A stretch of 64,000 bases of DNA from Pseudomonas sp. Irchel s3b2 (GCF_900187445.1 NZ_FYEB01000004.1:186001-250000); one strand, 5' to 3'. Counted from the first letter of the stretch, positions 1 through 9,090 are shown. Made by a program: numbers and translations. Notes: generated from the letters alone by a model not told the origin.

Positions 1-57
1 CCAATCGAATTTGCAGCACCCACAGACTTCATTAGCCTGAAGCCAAAGCCAGAATAA
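1..57 (+). CDS. Possible 3' end of an unidentified gene
   Basis: Frame 1 is open from the window edge to a TAA at 55-57 and would encode 18 residues ending ISLKPKPE. This is too short to identify. It lies just beyond the PrrF terminator on the other strand, so it may be a real convergent gene or a chance open frame. Confidence 0.2.
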   Translation, partial: PIEFAAPTDFISLKPKPE

Positions 58-62
58 CTGGC

Positions 63-180
63 AAAAAAAAGACCCGGCAAAAAGCCGGGTCAAAAACCGT
101 GATTAGCCTGATGAGGAGATAGTCCAGGAGACCGACCTAAGGCCTCTTGGTCCATCGACTGATCTCGCGACCAGTCGATG
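63..180 (-). ncRNA. prrF: PrrF-type iron-responsive small RNA
   Basis: Read on the minus strand, this stretch starts near 180 with CATCGACTGGTCGCGAGATC. It contains the segment CTCATCAGGCTAATCACGG, which I recognise as the conserved PrrF core (the region that pairs with targets such as sodB). It ends in a GACCCGGC/GCCGGGTC hairpin (71-91) followed by eight U. The length of about 118 nt fits PrrF RNAs. A Fur box and promoter lie immediately upstream (183-210). PrrF RNAs are made under iron starvation and repress non-essential iron proteins through Hfq. Here it is a single copy rather than the tandem pair of P. aeruginosa. The exact 5' end is inferred from promoter spacing. Confidence 0.9.
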
Positions 181-182
181 CA

Positions 183-210
183 ATAGTAATCATTATCATT
201 TGCAAGTCAA
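183..210 (-). promoter_or_regulatory. prrF promoter with overlapping Fur box
   Basis: On the minus strand a TTGACT -35 (205-210) lies 16 nt from a TACTAT -10 (183-188). The spacer contains TGATAATGATTACTA, which matches the 7-1-7 Fur consensus TGATAATnATTATCA at 12 of 14 defined positions. Fur with iron would cover the promoter and silence prrF. Binding is inferred from the match. Confidence 0.75.
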
Positions 211-268
211 ATGTTTTTATCTGCGCGATTGGGAAAATTTTCCTGTCTTTCTCCAAAACGCTTCCTCG

Positions 269-610
269 TCAATCGTTCTGATTGCCCTCCAGGGACCGGT
301 CGACCATCGCCTTGGCCATGTCGATCATGTGCACCGTCGAAAATGCCAGATCCCGACTTGCGCCCTGCAGCTGGTTGGCTGATTCATGCGCGGTGGCGGC
401 GGCACATCGCAACAGATCCGAAGCATGGACCAGTGCCTCTTCGCTGCTGATGTTACGGTTCACATCGAAGAAACGTTCTTCGCTGGTCTGTTCTGACACA
501 GCTGGTTTCAAGTAATAGTCCAGCGCCCGCTGCGCGGCAGCAGAGCCTTTTGGCGAGTTGAGGGTGGTATCGAATTGCATGTCGGGCAGGGTATTGCTGG
601 GGATGGTCAT
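269..610 (-). CDS. DUF6124 family (formerly DUF3077) small protein
   Basis: A 113-residue protein starting MTIPSNTLPDMQFDTT. The ATG at 610 is chosen because a GGAG lies about 12 nt upstream on the minus strand; an in-frame start at 640 would add ten residues. The composition and the helical segment EEALVHASDLLRCAAATAHE resemble a Pseudomonas-specific family of unknown function that is often found in several copies per genome. No transmembrane segment or signal peptide is visible. It is divergent from the CI/LexA-like regulator at 741 and shares a 130-bp AT-rich intergenic region with it, so control by that regulator is plausible. The function is unknown. Confidence 0.65.
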   Translation of the reverse strand: MTIPSNTLPDMQFDTTLNSPKGSAAAQRALDYYLKPAVSEQTSEERFFDVNRNISSEEALVHASDLLRCAAATAHESANQLQGASRDLAFSTVHMIDMAKAMVDRSLEGNQND

Positions 611-740
611 GACGATGGCAAGCTCCGTGATTAGATTCAAATCCGTGAGCTCAGCTTAGTACGTACTGTATTTGTGTCTTTAATTTAAATACTACAATTT
701 GTGTTTTGTTGGTCGGAGTACCCCACGTATCGTGCCGCAC

Positions 741-1406
741 ATGGATAAATGGATTGAATTGGTCAAGGCCAAAATGAGTGAACTCAAAGTCACTCAAGAA
801 ATACTCGCCGAGCGCATCGGAATGTCCCAGGGCGGCGTCGGCCATTGGCTGAATAAACGTCGTCAACCCGGCATCCAAGACATGAACCGTGTCTTGCAGG
901 CGCTGGGGATGGACTATCTGGAAGTTGCGATGGTGATCAGGGAACCGCAGATCTCACAGGATGAAGAGATCTCTCTGGCGCAAAAGTACAACCCGTACTT
1001 TCGCTACCCGGTCAGTGACTGGCGGGAAACCGGGGAGGTGCGCGACGGGGAGTTATTGACCTACGTCGCTTCATCGGCTGTCAGCAAACCGCGCTTCGAA
1101 CTGTCCGATTACCATGCACAGGGCGCAGCGTTCTGGCTGGTGGTGGTCGGCGATGCGATGACCGCACCCACGGGTGTGAGCATTGCCGCGGACATGTTGA
1201 TTCTGGTGGACCCGGCCATCGTGCCGGAGCCTGGCAAACTGGTGATCGCCCAATGGCCCGGCAGCGCCGAGGCGGTTTTTCGCAAACTGATCGAAGAGGG
1301 CGGGCAGCGTTATCTGGTCCCGCTCAATCCGACCTATCCGAAAGCCCTTTTTACCGAAGAATGCCGAATCATCGGCGTGGTGGTTCAGGCGACTGCCAAA
1401 TTCTAA
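741..1406 (+). CDS. CI/LexA-like HTH-S24 regulator with replaced cleavage residues
   Basis: A 221-residue regulator. Residues 1-60 form an XRE helix-turn-helix (MSQGGVGHWLNKRRQPG). Residues 80-221 form an S24-type domain that follows the lambda CI pattern (GDAMTAPTG, DMLILVDP, LVPLNPTYP). In CI and LexA the nucleophilic Ser sits in G(N/M/D)SM and the general-base Lys in (F/V)K(K/R)L. Here the aligned positions are Ala139 (GDAM, codon GCG) and Arg181 (FRKL), and the Ala-Gly cleavage site aligns with Thr97-Gly98. It should dimerise and bind DNA but probably cannot self-cleave on RecA activation. The ATG at 741 is chosen because it opens the HTH; an upstream start at 699 adds 14 unlikely residues. 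Confidence 0.85.
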   Translation: MDKWIELVKAKMSELKVTQEILAERIGMSQGGVGHWLNKRRQPGIQDMNRVLQALGMDYLEVAMVIREPQISQDEEISLAQKYNPYFRYPVSDWRETGEVRDGELLTYVASSAVSKPRFELSDYHAQGAAFWLVVVGDAMTAPTGVSIAADMLILVDPAIVPEPGKLVIAQWPGSAEAVFRKLIEEGGQRYLVPLNPTYPKALFTEECRIIGVVVQATAKF

Positions 1407-1408
1407 TC

Positions 1409-1440
1409 AGATCGGTCCTCGCAACGCGTAGGACCGATCT
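1409..1440. terminator. Bidirectional terminator between convergent genes
   Basis: An 11-bp perfect stem AGATCGGTCCT/AGGACCGATCT (1409-1419 and 1430-1440) with a 10-nt loop lies between the stop of the regulator (1406) and the stop of liuD (1446). The flanks are T-rich on the plus strand (TCATTTC). Confidence 0.75.
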
Positions 1441-1445
1441 TCATT

Positions 1446-3401
1446 TCACGCTTGTTCCAACTCCACCAACGCACTGCCTTCGCTGACCATCTCGCCTTCC
1501 TGGCAATACAACGCCTTGATAATCCCGGCGTGAGGCGCGCGAATGCTGTGCTCCATTTTCATCGCTTCCAGCACCACCAATTGCGCCCCGGCGTCGACCG
1601 TTTGCCCGGCCTCCACCAGCACTCGCACGATGCTGCCGTTCATGGGCGCGGTGAGCCCGCCCTGATGGCTGTGACTGGCTTCGACGGCACTGATCGGGTC
1701 ATACGCCTCGATGCGGCGCAGCTCGCCGTCCCATTGCAGGTACAGCGTATCGCCACGGCGGATTGCCCGGTGCTGGCGGCGCAAGCCGTTGTGTTCGGTC
1801 AGCAGGTATTCGCCCTTGAGCTGTGCGGTATGAGCGTCGATATTGCCCAGGGTCAGTGCCTGGTCTTGCCCTTCGCAACTCAAATGCAGAGTGATTTCTG
1901 TCGGCAGCCCCGCACGAAATCCGTTGCCGATACCCCAAGGCGAACTCGGGTCATCAGCGCGGGTTGTGCCCGGCTGGCTCTGGGCAAATGCCTGCGCGGC
2001 CGCTTGCCAGAATTCATCGCTGAGGTCTGAAGGTGCTGGCAACAGTTGTTCCTGATAACGCGGAATGAACCCGGTATCCAGTTCAGCCGCGGCAAACGCC
2101 GGGTGACCGATGATCCGGCGCAGGAAGTTGATGTTGGTTTTCAGTCCGCCAATGGCAAACTCGTCAAGCATGCTCAGCAGTCGCAGCCGCGCCTGTTCAC
2201 GGTCTTCGCCCCAGGCAATCAGCTTGCCGAGCATCGGGTCGTAGAACGGCGAAATCTCGTCGCCTTCTTCGACGCCACTGTCCACGCGACGGCCCGGTCC
2301 TTCGGCGGATTCGCGATACAACGCCAGACGCCCGGTGGCCGGCAAAAAATCATGGCCCGGGTCTTCGGCATACAGCCGAACTTCAATCGCATGGCCGATC
2401 AGCGGCACCTGATCTTGAGTCATCGGCAACGCTTCACCGCGAGCCACGCGAATCTGCCAGGCCACCAGATCGAGGCCGGTGATGGCTTCGGTGACCGGGT
2501 GTTCAACTTGCAAGCGCGTGTTCATCTCCATGAAGAAGAACTCACCGCGCGCATCCAGCAAAAACTCCACGGTGCCGGCGCCGACGTAACCGATGGCCTG
2601 TGCCGAGCGTACGGCGGCTTCGCCCATGGCCCGACGCAGTTCCGGGCTCAGCCCTGGAGCGGGTGCTTCTTCGACGACTTTCTGATGCCGACGCTGAATC
2701 GAGCAATCACGCTCATTGAGGTACAGACAGTTGCCATGCTGGTCGGCGAATACCTGGATTTCCACGTGACGCGGCTTGAGCAGGTACTTTTCCACCAACA
2801 TCCGCGAGTCGCCGAACGACGACTGCGCTTCACGCTGAGCCGAGGCCAGGGCTTCGGCCAGTTGGCTGACTTCCTCGACCACTTTCATGCCTTTTCCGCC
2901 GCCGCCCGCCGTGGCTTTGAGCAACACCGGATAACCGATGCGTTCGCAGGCGTCGCGGAAGGTGTCGAGGTCCTGGGCTTCGCCGTGATAGCCCGGCACC
3001 AGCGGCACGCCGGCGGTTTCCATCAAGGCTTTGGCCGCGGACTTGCTGCCCATGGCGTCAATGGCCGAGGCGGGCGGGCCGAGGAAGATCAGGCCGGCCG
3101 CTTCGATCGCGCGGGCGAACCCGGCGTTTTCCGAGAGAAAACCATAACCGGGATGAATCGCCTGAGCGCCGCTGGCTTTCGCCGCGGCGATCAGTTTGTC
3201 GATTTGCAGGTAACTGTCGGCGGCTTTGCTGCCGCCCAGGTCGATGCGGATATCGGCTTCGCGACTGTGCCGGGCGTCACGGTCGATGGCGCTGTGCACG
3301 GCCACGGTGGTCAGACCCAGCGTTTTGGCGGTGCGCATCACCCGGCAGGCGATTTCGCCGCGGTTGGCCACCAGCAGGGTGGTGAGAACAGGTGCGCTCA
3401 T
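1446..3401 (-). CDS. liuD: Methylcrotonyl-CoA carboxylase biotin-containing (alpha) subunit
   Basis: A 651-residue subunit that carboxylates its own biotin with ATP and bicarbonate, then passes CO2 to LiuB for 3-methylcrotonyl-CoA in leucine degradation. The biotin carboxylase domain (about 1-450) opens LLVANRGEIACRV and has the ATP-grasp glycine loop GGGGKGMKVV. The C-terminal carrier domain has VLEAMKMEH, with the biotinylated lysine near residue 615. The real start is ATG 3401, overlapping the liuC stop by one base (TGATG); the in-frame codon before it is TTG. It is the last gene of liuABCD and ends in the bidirectional terminator at 1409-1440. Confidence 0.95.
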   Translation of the reverse strand: MSAPVLTTLLVANRGEIACRVMRTAKTLGLTTVAVHSAIDRDARHSREADIRIDLGGSKAADSYLQIDKLIAAAKASGAQAIHPGYGFLSENAGFARAIEAAGLIFLGPPASAIDAMGSKSAAKALMETAGVPLVPGYHGEAQDLDTFRDACERIGYPVLLKATAGGGGKGMKVVEEVSQLAEALASAQREAQSSFGDSRMLVEKYLLKPRHVEIQVFADQHGNCLYLNERDCSIQRRHQKVVEEAPAPGLSPELRRAMGEAAVRSAQAIGYVGAGTVEFLLDARGEFFFMEMNTRLQVEHPVTEAITGLDLVAWQIRVARGEALPMTQDQVPLIGHAIEVRLYAEDPGHDFLPATGRLALYRESAEGPGRRVDSGVEEGDEISPFYDPMLGKLIAWGEDREQARLRLLSMLDEFAIGGLKTNINFLRRIIGHPAFAAAELDTGFIPRYQEQLLPAPSDLSDEFWQAAAQAFAQSQPGTTRADDPSSPWGIGNGFRAGLPTEITLHLSCEGQDQALTLGNIDAHTAQLKGEYLLTEHNGLRRQHRAIRRGDTLYLQWDGELRRIEAYDPISAVEASHSHQGGLTAPMNGSIVRVLVEAGQTVDAGAQLVVLEAMKMEHSIRAPHAGIIKALYCQEGEMVSEGSALVELEQA

Positions 3402-4216
3402 CAACGCGGCTCCTTGAGGGTGGTTTCGGCTTGCCAGTTCGGCGGGCGTTTTTGCAGGAAGGCGCGCAGGCCTTCCTGGCCTTCGGGACTGACGCGGATC
3501 CGGGCGATGGCATTCTCGGTGTAGCGCCGCAACGCCGGGGTCAGCGCGCCGTGGCCGACTTCACGCAGCAAATCCTTGCTGGCGCGCATGGCCGCCGGGC
3601 TGTTGAGCAGCAGGTTGTCGATCCACTGATCGACATTCTGCTCCAGTTCAGCCATCGGGTAGCTCTCCGACAACAGGCCGATTTCCCGAGCCCGTTGCCC
3701 GCCAAAACGTTCGGCGGTCAAGGCATAGCGCCTCGCCGCGCGCTCGCCGATGGCTTGCACCACGAACGGACTGATGACCGCTGGCGCGAGGCCGATGCGC
3801 ACTTCCGACAGGCAGAACTGTGCGTCATCGGCGCCGATGGCCATGTCGCAGCAACTGATCAGGCCCAAAGCGCCGCCATAGGCCGCGCCTTGCACCACCG
3901 CCACGGTCGGGATTTTCAGTTTGGCGAGGTTGTACATCAACTCCGCCAGTTCCCGCGCGTCATCGAGGTTGGTGTGGTAATCGAGTTCGGCCGATTGCTG
4001 CATCCACGCCAGATCGGCACCGGCGCTGAAATGCTTACCGCGACCGCGGATCAACAGAAAGCGCAGGCTGGGATCGCTCGATACTTTGTCCAGGGCGAGG
4101 ATCAGTTCGCGGATCATTTCGGCGTTGAAGGCGTTGTTCTTTTCTTCACGGCTGAGCCACAAGGTTGCAAAACCCCTTGGATCGCTCAGCAGTTCGAGGG
4201 TGTTGAAGTCGCTCAT
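3401..4216 (-). CDS. liuC: Methylglutaconyl-CoA hydratase (enoyl-CoA hydratase family)
   Basis: A 271-residue crotonase-fold protein. The oxyanion-hole segments are visible as GRGKHFSAGADLAWM (near residue 62) and QGAAYGGALGLISCCDM (near 110-125). It hydrates 3-methylglutaconyl-CoA to HMG-CoA between the LiuBD carboxylase and the LiuE lyase. The ATG at 4216 has an upstream GGAG at good spacing, and the gene begins 13 nt after the liuB stop. Assignment to methylglutaconyl-CoA rather than another enoyl-CoA rests on its place in the liu operon. Confidence 0.92.
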   Translation of the reverse strand: MSDFNTLELLSDPRGFATLWLSREEKNNAFNAEMIRELILALDKVSSDPSLRFLLIRGRGKHFSAGADLAWMQQSAELDYHTNLDDARELAELMYNLAKLKIPTVAVVQGAAYGGALGLISCCDMAIGADDAQFCLSEVRIGLAPAVISPFVVQAIGERAARRYALTAERFGGQRAREIGLLSESYPMAELEQNVDQWIDNLLLNSPAAMRASKDLLREVGHGALTPALRRYTENAIARIRVSPEGQEGLRAFLQKRPPNWQAETTLKEPR

Positions 4217-4229
4217 GGTTTTCTCCAGA

Positions 4230-5837
4230 TCACATCCGGAACACGCCGAAGCGGCTCGGTTCGATTGGCGCGTTCAGCGACGCCGACAAGGCCAGCGCCA
4301 GCACGTCGCGGGTCTGCGCCGGGTCGATGACGCCGTCGTCCCATAGTCGGGCGCTGGAATAATAGGGATGCCCCTGTTCTTCGTACTGATCGAGGATCGG
4401 TTGCTTGATCTCGGCTTCCTGCTCGGCGCTGAAACCATGGCCACTGCGCTCCGCTTGCTCACGCTTGACCTGCACCAATACCCCTGCTGCCTGTTCGGCA
4501 CCCATCACGCCGATCCGCGCGTTCGGCCACATCCACAGGAAGCGTGGATCGTAGGCCCGACCGCACATGCCATAGTTACCGGCACCGAAGCTGCCGCCGA
4601 TGATCACGGTGAATTTCGGTACCTTGGCGCAAGCCACGGCGGTCACCAGTTTCGCGCCGTGCTTGGCGATGCCGCCGGCTTCGTATTTCTGGCCGACCAT
4701 GAAACCGGTGATGTTTTGCAGGAACAGCAATGGGATGCCGCGCTGGCAGGCCAGTTCGATGAAGTGCGCGCCTTTCTGCGCGGCTTCGGCGAACAGGATG
4801 CCGTTGTTGGCGAGGATCGCGATCGGATAACCATGCAGATGGGCAAATCCGCACACCAGCGTAGTGCCGAACAAGGCCTTGAATTCATCGAACACCGAGC
4901 CGTCGACCAGTCGCGCGATCACTTCGCGCACATCGAACGGTTGCTTGGCGTCCGCCGACACCACGCCGTACAACTCATCGCTGCTGTACAGCGGCGCGAT
5001 CGGCGTACGTTGCTGGAGTTCGCCGAGCTTGCGCCAGTTGAGGTTGGCGATGCTGCGTCGGGCCAAGGCGAGGGCGTGTTCGTCGCTCTCGGCATAATGG
5101 TCGGCGACCCCGGAAATCTTGCAGTGCACATCGGCCCCGCCGAGGTCTTCGGCGCTGACCACTTCACCTGTCGCGGCTTTCACCAGCGGTGGGCCGGCGA
5201 GGAAAATCGTTGCCTGCTGACGGACCATGATGGCTTCATCGGCCATCGCCGGTACGTAAGCGCCACCGGCGGTGCACGAGCCCATGACCACCGCAATTTG
5301 CGGAATGCCCATGGCACTCATGTTGGCCTGGTTGAAGAAGATCCGCCCGAAGTGTTCGCGGTCCGGAAACACTTCATCCTGACGCGGCAAGTTGGCGCCG
5401 CCGGAGTCCACCAGATAAATGCAGGGCAGGCGATTTTGCTGGGCGATGGTCTGCGCGCGCAGGTGTTTTTTCACGGTCAGCGGGTAGTACGAGCCACCTT
5501 TCACGGTGGCATCGTTGGCGACGATCATGCATTCGACGCCTTCCACCCGACCGATTCCGGCAATCACGCCAGCGGCGGGAACATCTTCGCCATACACCGC
5601 GTAGGCCGCCAGTTGGCTGATCTCGAGAAACGGCGAGCCCGGATCGAGCAAGCGATTGATCCGTTCACGGGGCAGCAGTTTGCCTCGCGATGTGTGGCGT
5701 TCTTGAGCCTTCGGGCCGCCACCTTGCTGCACTTGCGCGAGCAGGGTGTGCAGGGCGTCGACCTGTTTGAGCATCGCCGCGCTGTTGGCCGCGAACTCCG
5801 CCGAACGGGGATTGAGCTGGGTATGCAGAATAGCCAT
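4230..5837 (-). CDS. liuB: Methylcrotonyl-CoA carboxylase carboxyltransferase (beta) subunit
   Basis: A 535-residue acyl-CoA carboxyltransferase. It has the two crotonase-like halves of the family: an N-terminal half with [20 protein letters not shown] and [13 protein letters not shown], and a C-terminal half with [20 protein letters not shown] and [20 protein letters not shown]. It transfers carboxyl from LiuD biotin to 3-methylcrotonyl-CoA. The length is normal for the family. The start at 5837 has GGAG six bases upstream, and it lies 12 nt after the liuA stop, so the genes are cotranscribed. Confidence 0.95.
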   Translation of the reverse strand: MAILHTQLNPRSAEFAANSAAMLKQVDALHTLLAQVQQGGGPKAQERHTSRGKLLPRERINRLLDPGSPFLEISQLAAYAVYGEDVPAAGVIAGIGRVEGVECMIVANDATVKGGSYYPLTVKKHLRAQTIAQQNRLPCIYLVDSGGANLPRQDEVFPDREHFGRIFFNQANMSAMGIPQIAVVMGSCTAGGAYVPAMADEAIMVRQQATIFLAGPPLVKAATGEVVSAEDLGGADVHCKISGVADHYAESDEHALALARRSIANLNWRKLGELQQRTPIAPLYSSDELYGVVSADAKQPFDVREVIARLVDGSVFDEFKALFGTTLVCGFAHLHGYPIAILANNGILFAEAAQKGAHFIELACQRGIPLLFLQNITGFMVGQKYEAGGIAKHGAKLVTAVACAKVPKFTVIIGGSFGAGNYGMCGRAYDPRFLWMWPNARIGVMGAEQAAGVLVQVKREQAERSGHGFSAEQEAEIKQPILDQYEEQGHPYYSSARLWDDGVIDPAQTRDVLALALSASLNAPIEPSRFGVFRM

Positions 5838-5849
5838 GTGCAGCTCCGT

Positions 5850-7013
5850 TTAGCGGGTTTCGTTGAACAGTTCGCGACCGATCAGCATGCGACGGATCTC
5901 ACTGGTGCCGGCGCCGATTTCATACAGCTTGGCGTCACGCAGCAAACGACCGGCCGGGAATTCGTTAATGTAGCCGTTGCCACCGAGAATCTGGATCGCG
6001 TCGAGGGCCATTCGGGTCGCGCATTCGGCGCTGTAGAGGATGACTCCGGCGGCGTCCTTGCGGGCGGTTTCGCCGCGCTCGCAGGCCAGGGCCACTGCAT
6101 AAAGGTAGGCGCGGCTGGCGTTGAGTTGGGTGTACATATCGGCGACTTTGCCCTGGATCAGCTGGAATTCGCCGATGCTCTGGCCGAACTGTTTGCGGTC
6201 GTGGATGTACGGAACGATCAGGTCCATGCAGGCCTGCATGATCCCGGTCGGACCGCCCGAGAGTACAACGCGCTCGTAGTCGAGGCCGCTCATCAGCACT
6301 TTCACGCCGCCATTGAGCACGCCGAGGATGTTTTCTTCCGGCACTTCAACGTCATCGAAGAACAGCTCGCAGGTGTTGGAACCGCGCATGCCGAGCTTGT
6401 CGAACTTGTTGCTGCGGCTGAAGCCTTTGGAGTCACGCTCGACGATGAACGCAGTGATGCCGTGCGGGCCTTTTTCCAGGTCGGTCTTGGCGTAGATCAC
6501 ATAGGTGTTGGCGTCGGGGCCGTTGGTGATCCAGGTTTTGCTGCCGTTGAGCACGTAGTGATCGCCGCGTTTGTCGGCGCGCAGTTTCATCGACACCACG
6601 TCGGAACCGGCATTCGGTTCGCTCATGGCCAAGGCGCCGATGTGCTCGCCGCTGATCAGTTTCGGCAGGTATTTACTTTTCTGTTCGTGAGTGCCGTTGC
6701 GGTTGATCTGGTTGACGCAGAGGTTGGAGTGGGCGCCGTAAGACAAAGCGACCGAGGCCGAACCGCGGCTGATTTCTTCCATGGCGACGACGTGCGCCAG
6801 GTAACCCAGGCCAGCGCCGCCGTACTCTTCCGGCACGGTAATGCCGAGCAGGCCCATGTCGCCGAATTTGCGCCACAGGTCGGCGGGGAACAGGTTGTCG
6901 ATGTCGATCTGAGCGGCGCGCGGGGCGATCTCTTTGGCGACGAAGGACTGAACCTGATCGCGCAGCATGTCGATGGTTTCACCGAGGGCAAAGTTCAGGG
7001 AGGGGTAGCTCAT
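5850..7013 (-). CDS. liuA: Isovaleryl-CoA dehydrogenase
   Basis: A 387-residue FAD flavoprotein oxidising isovaleryl-CoA to 3-methylcrotonyl-CoA. Acyl-CoA dehydrogenase signatures are [16 protein letters not shown] (about 127-142), [17 protein letters not shown], and [20 protein letters not shown] near the C terminus. [14 protein letters not shown] carries Glu247, the position used as catalytic base in isovaleryl-CoA dehydrogenases, which separates it from short- and medium-chain enzymes. The start MSYPSLNF at 7013 gives the normal family length; the open frame continues upstream but through the promoter. First gene of liuABCD, with LiuR-type palindromes just upstream. Confidence 0.95.
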   Translation of the reverse strand: MSYPSLNFALGETIDMLRDQVQSFVAKEIAPRAAQIDIDNLFPADLWRKFGDMGLLGITVPEEYGGAGLGYLAHVVAMEEISRGSASVALSYGAHSNLCVNQINRNGTHEQKSKYLPKLISGEHIGALAMSEPNAGSDVVSMKLRADKRGDHYVLNGSKTWITNGPDANTYVIYAKTDLEKGPHGITAFIVERDSKGFSRSNKFDKLGMRGSNTCELFFDDVEVPEENILGVLNGGVKVLMSGLDYERVVLSGGPTGIMQACMDLIVPYIHDRKQFGQSIGEFQLIQGKVADMYTQLNASRAYLYAVALACERGETARKDAAGVILYSAECATRMALDAIQILGGNGYINEFPAGRLLRDAKLYEIGAGTSEIRRMLIGRELFNETR

Positions 7014-7068
7014 GGGGCACCTTTTGGCTTTTTTGTAGGGTGGTGAGGGCAGTGATTCGATTCTCACC

Positions 7069-7127
7069 TTTACGTTAACGTAAGCCTGTGACGAATGGCT
7101 GTCAATCACCCTTTACGTTAACGTCAA
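7069..7127. promoter_or_regulatory. Two LiuR-type operators between liuA and the acyl-CoA ligase
   Basis: Two near-identical 16-bp palindromes, TTTACGTTAACGTAAG (7069-7084) and TTTACGTTAACGTCAA (7112-7127), lie 43 bp apart. They match the ACGTnAACGT type assigned to MerR-family LiuR regulators. A minus-strand -35 TTGACA (7100-7105) sits between them, and with 17-nt spacing the -10 would be TACGTT (7077-7082), inside the promoter-proximal operator. A third site precedes liuR itself. Regulation is inferred from site identity and position. Confidence 0.8.
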
Positions 7128-7138
7128 CTTAGGTGATT

Positions 7139-7229
7139 CTGTAGGAGCTGAGCTTGCTCGCGATGAACGATGACGCGGTCCTATAGCTAGACCGCAGCGC
7201 TCCTATCGCGGGCAAGCCTCGCTCCTACA
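7139..7229. repeat. REPIN (two inverted REP sequences)
   Basis: A left REP, TGTAGGAGCTGAGCTTGCTC followed by GCGA, faces a right REP, CGCGGGCAAGCCTCGCTCCTACA, across about 45 bp. The two halves carry different cores (GAGCTTGCTC versus GAGGCTTGCCC), so the palindrome is diverged or mixed. It lies in the liuA-ligase intergenic region on the ligase side of the LiuR sites. Confidence 0.8.
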
Positions 7230-7250
7230 ATAAAGACAATAGGGGTCGTC

Positions 7251-8945
7251 ATGGATCAACCCAGTGCAAGCCCGCAGCGCAGCTATACCCGTGGTTCCCA
7301 GGACAAAGCCTTGCTGGCGATGACCATCGGTCAGGCTTTCGATAACACGGTCGCGCACTACCCGAACGGGGAGGCGCTGGTCGTGCGCCATCAACAGCTG
7401 CGTTACACCTGGCAGCAGCTGTCAGAGGCCGTCGACTTACATGCCAGAGCATTTTTGGCGTTGGGCTTGCAGGCCGGTGACCGGCTCGGCATCTGGGCGC
7501 CGAATTGTGCCCAGTGGTGCATCAGCCAATTCGCCAGCGCGAAAATCGGCGTGATCCTGGTCAACATCAATCCGGCTTACCGCAGTTCCGAACTCGAATA
7601 CGTATTGAAGCAGTCCGGTTGCCAGTGGCTGGTCTGTGCTGGCGCCTTCAAGACTTCCGACTATCACAGCATGTTGCAAGGGCTGGTACCGGAACTGGCG
7701 GAGCAATCCATCGGCCAGTTGCAGAGCGAACGCCTGCCGGAACTGCGTGGGGTGATCAGCCTGGCTGCGCAACCGCCATCGGGTTTTCTGCCATGGTCGC
7801 AGCTGACCGATCTGGCGGCCAGCGTGTCGGTCGAGCAATTGCGCGAACGCCAGGACAGCCTGCATTTCGATCAAGCGGTGAACATCCAGTACACCTCCGG
7901 CACCACCGGTTTCCCCAAGGGCGCGACCCTCAGTCATTACAACATTCTCAACAACGGTTACATGGTCGGCGAAAGCCTCGGGCTGACGGCCAATGATCGG
8001 CTGGTGATTCCAGTGCCGCTGTATCACTGCTTCGGCATGGTCATGGGCAATCTTGGCTGCGTCACCCACGCCAGCACCATGATTTACCCCAACGACGCCT
8101 TCGATCCATTGCTGACGCTGAGCACCGTCGCCGAAGAAAAAGCCACCGCGCTTTACGGCGTGCCGACCATGTTCATCGCCATGCTCGATCAGCCCAAGCG
8201 CGCCGAGTTTGATTTGTCGAGCCTGCGCACCGGGATCATGGCCGGGGCGACCTGTCCGATCGAGGTGATGCGCCGGGTTATCAATGAAATGCACATGAGT
8301 GAAGTGCAGATTGCCTACGGCATGACGGAAACCAGCCCTGTGTCTTTGCAGACCGGCCCCTCAGACGAGCTGGAATTGCGTGTCACCACCGTTGGCCGCA
8401 CCCAGCCGCAACTGGAAAGCAAAATCATCGACGAGGCGGGCAACCTGGTGCCACGCGGCACCATCGGCGAGCTGTGTACTCGGGGCTACAGCGTGATGCT
8501 CGGCTACTGGAATAACCCGCAAGGCACCGCTGAGGCTATCGATGAGGCGGGCTGGATGCACACCGGCGATCTGGCGAGCATGAACGACGAAGGCTATGTG
8601 TGTATCGCCGGGCGCAACAAGGACATGATCATCCGCGGCGGTGAGAATGTTTACCCAAGGGAGCTGGAAGAGTTCTTCTTCACCCACCCGGCGGTAGCCG
8701 ACGTGCAGGTGATCGGCATTCCTTGCTCCCGCTACGGGGAGGAGATCGTCGCCTGGATCAAATTCCACCCCGGCCACAGCGCCACCGAGCAGGAACTGCA
8801 AGCCTGGTGCAAGGAGCGCATCGCACACTTCAAGACGCCGCGTTACTTCAAGTTCGTCGAGGAGTTTCCAATGACGGTGACCGGCAAGATTCAGAAGTTT
8901 CGGATGCGTGAGATCAGCATCGAGGAGCTCAAAGCGATGCCGTAG
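7251..8945 (+). CDS. Acyl-CoA ligase (AMP-binding, FadD-like)
   Basis: A 564-residue ANL-superfamily ligase that would activate a fatty acid to its CoA thioester through an acyl-AMP. The AMP-binding P-loop is [16 protein letters not shown] (near 215), followed by [31 protein letters not shown], and a C-terminal catalytic lysine in VTGKIQKF. No signal peptide is visible. It is divergent from liuA and shares the intergenic region holding two LiuR-type operators. I infer a role in entry of a short or branched acid (for example isovalerate) to the liu pathway; the chain-length preference cannot be read from sequence. The TAG stop lies inside a REP element. Confidence 0.88.
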   Translation: MDQPSASPQRSYTRGSQDKALLAMTIGQAFDNTVAHYPNGEALVVRHQQLRYTWQQLSEAVDLHARAFLALGLQAGDRLGIWAPNCAQWCISQFASAKIGVILVNINPAYRSSELEYVLKQSGCQWLVCAGAFKTSDYHSMLQGLVPELAEQSIGQLQSERLPELRGVISLAAQPPSGFLPWSQLTDLAASVSVEQLRERQDSLHFDQAVNIQYTSGTTGFPKGATLSHYNILNNGYMVGESLGLTANDRLVIPVPLYHCFGMVMGNLGCVTHASTMIYPNDAFDPLLTLSTVAEEKATALYGVPTMFIAMLDQPKRAEFDLSSLRTGIMAGATCPIEVMRRVINEMHMSEVQIAYGMTETSPVSLQTGPSDELELRVTTVGRTQPQLESKIIDEAGNLVPRGTIGELCTRGYSVMLGYWNNPQGTAEAIDEAGWMHTGDLASMNDEGYVCIAGRNKDMIIRGGENVYPRELEEFFFTHPAVADVQVIGIPCSRYGEEIVAWIKFHPGHSATEQELQAWCKERIAHFKTPRYFKFVEEFPMTVTGKIQKFRMREISIEELKAMP

Positions 8946-9030
8946 GAGCTGGCTTGCCAGCGAAGGCGGCAGGTCAGTCGACATGGGTGTTGAATGCCCC
9001 ACCGCCTTCGCTGGCAGGCCAGCTCCTACA
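8942..9030. repeat. REPIN overlapping the ligase stop codon
   Basis: The left REP GTAGGAGCTGGCTTGCCAGC plus GAAGGCGG pairs with the right REP CCGCCTTCGCTGGC plus AGGCCAGCTCCTAC. Both carry the CTGGCTTGCCAGCG core. The ligase TAG stop (8943-8945) is the TAG of the left REP. Confidence 0.85.
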
Positions 9031-9064
9031 AGGGACGGTGGATAACACAAACACGAGAAAGCAC

Positions 9065-9088
9065 AAAGGGGAGCCTAAGCTCCCCTTT
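9065..9088 (+). terminator. Rho-independent terminator after the acyl-CoA ligase
   Basis: Perfect 10-bp stem AAAGGGGAGC/GCTCCCCTTT with loop CTAA, followed by AATTTT on the plus strand. It lies 120 bp beyond the ligase stop, after the REPIN. Confidence 0.8.
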
Positions 9089-9090
9089 AA

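Noticed and set aside
71..91. The GACCCGGC hairpin as terminator for the plus-strand fragment at 1-57
   Set aside because: The U run follows the stem only on the minus strand, where it is the PrrF terminator.
3402..3404. TTG as a start codon for liuD
   Set aside because: ATG at 3401 overlaps the liuC stop in a typical coupled arrangement; the TTG adds one residue only.
2046..3524. Long plus-strand open frame opposite liuD
   Set aside because: It is the antisense shadow of a well-supported gene in GC-rich DNA; its translation has no recognisable domain and no ribosome binding site.
4368..7046. An 892-codon plus-strand open frame opposite liuB and liuA
   Set aside because: It spans two genes with clear family motifs on the other strand and mirrors their codon periodicity.
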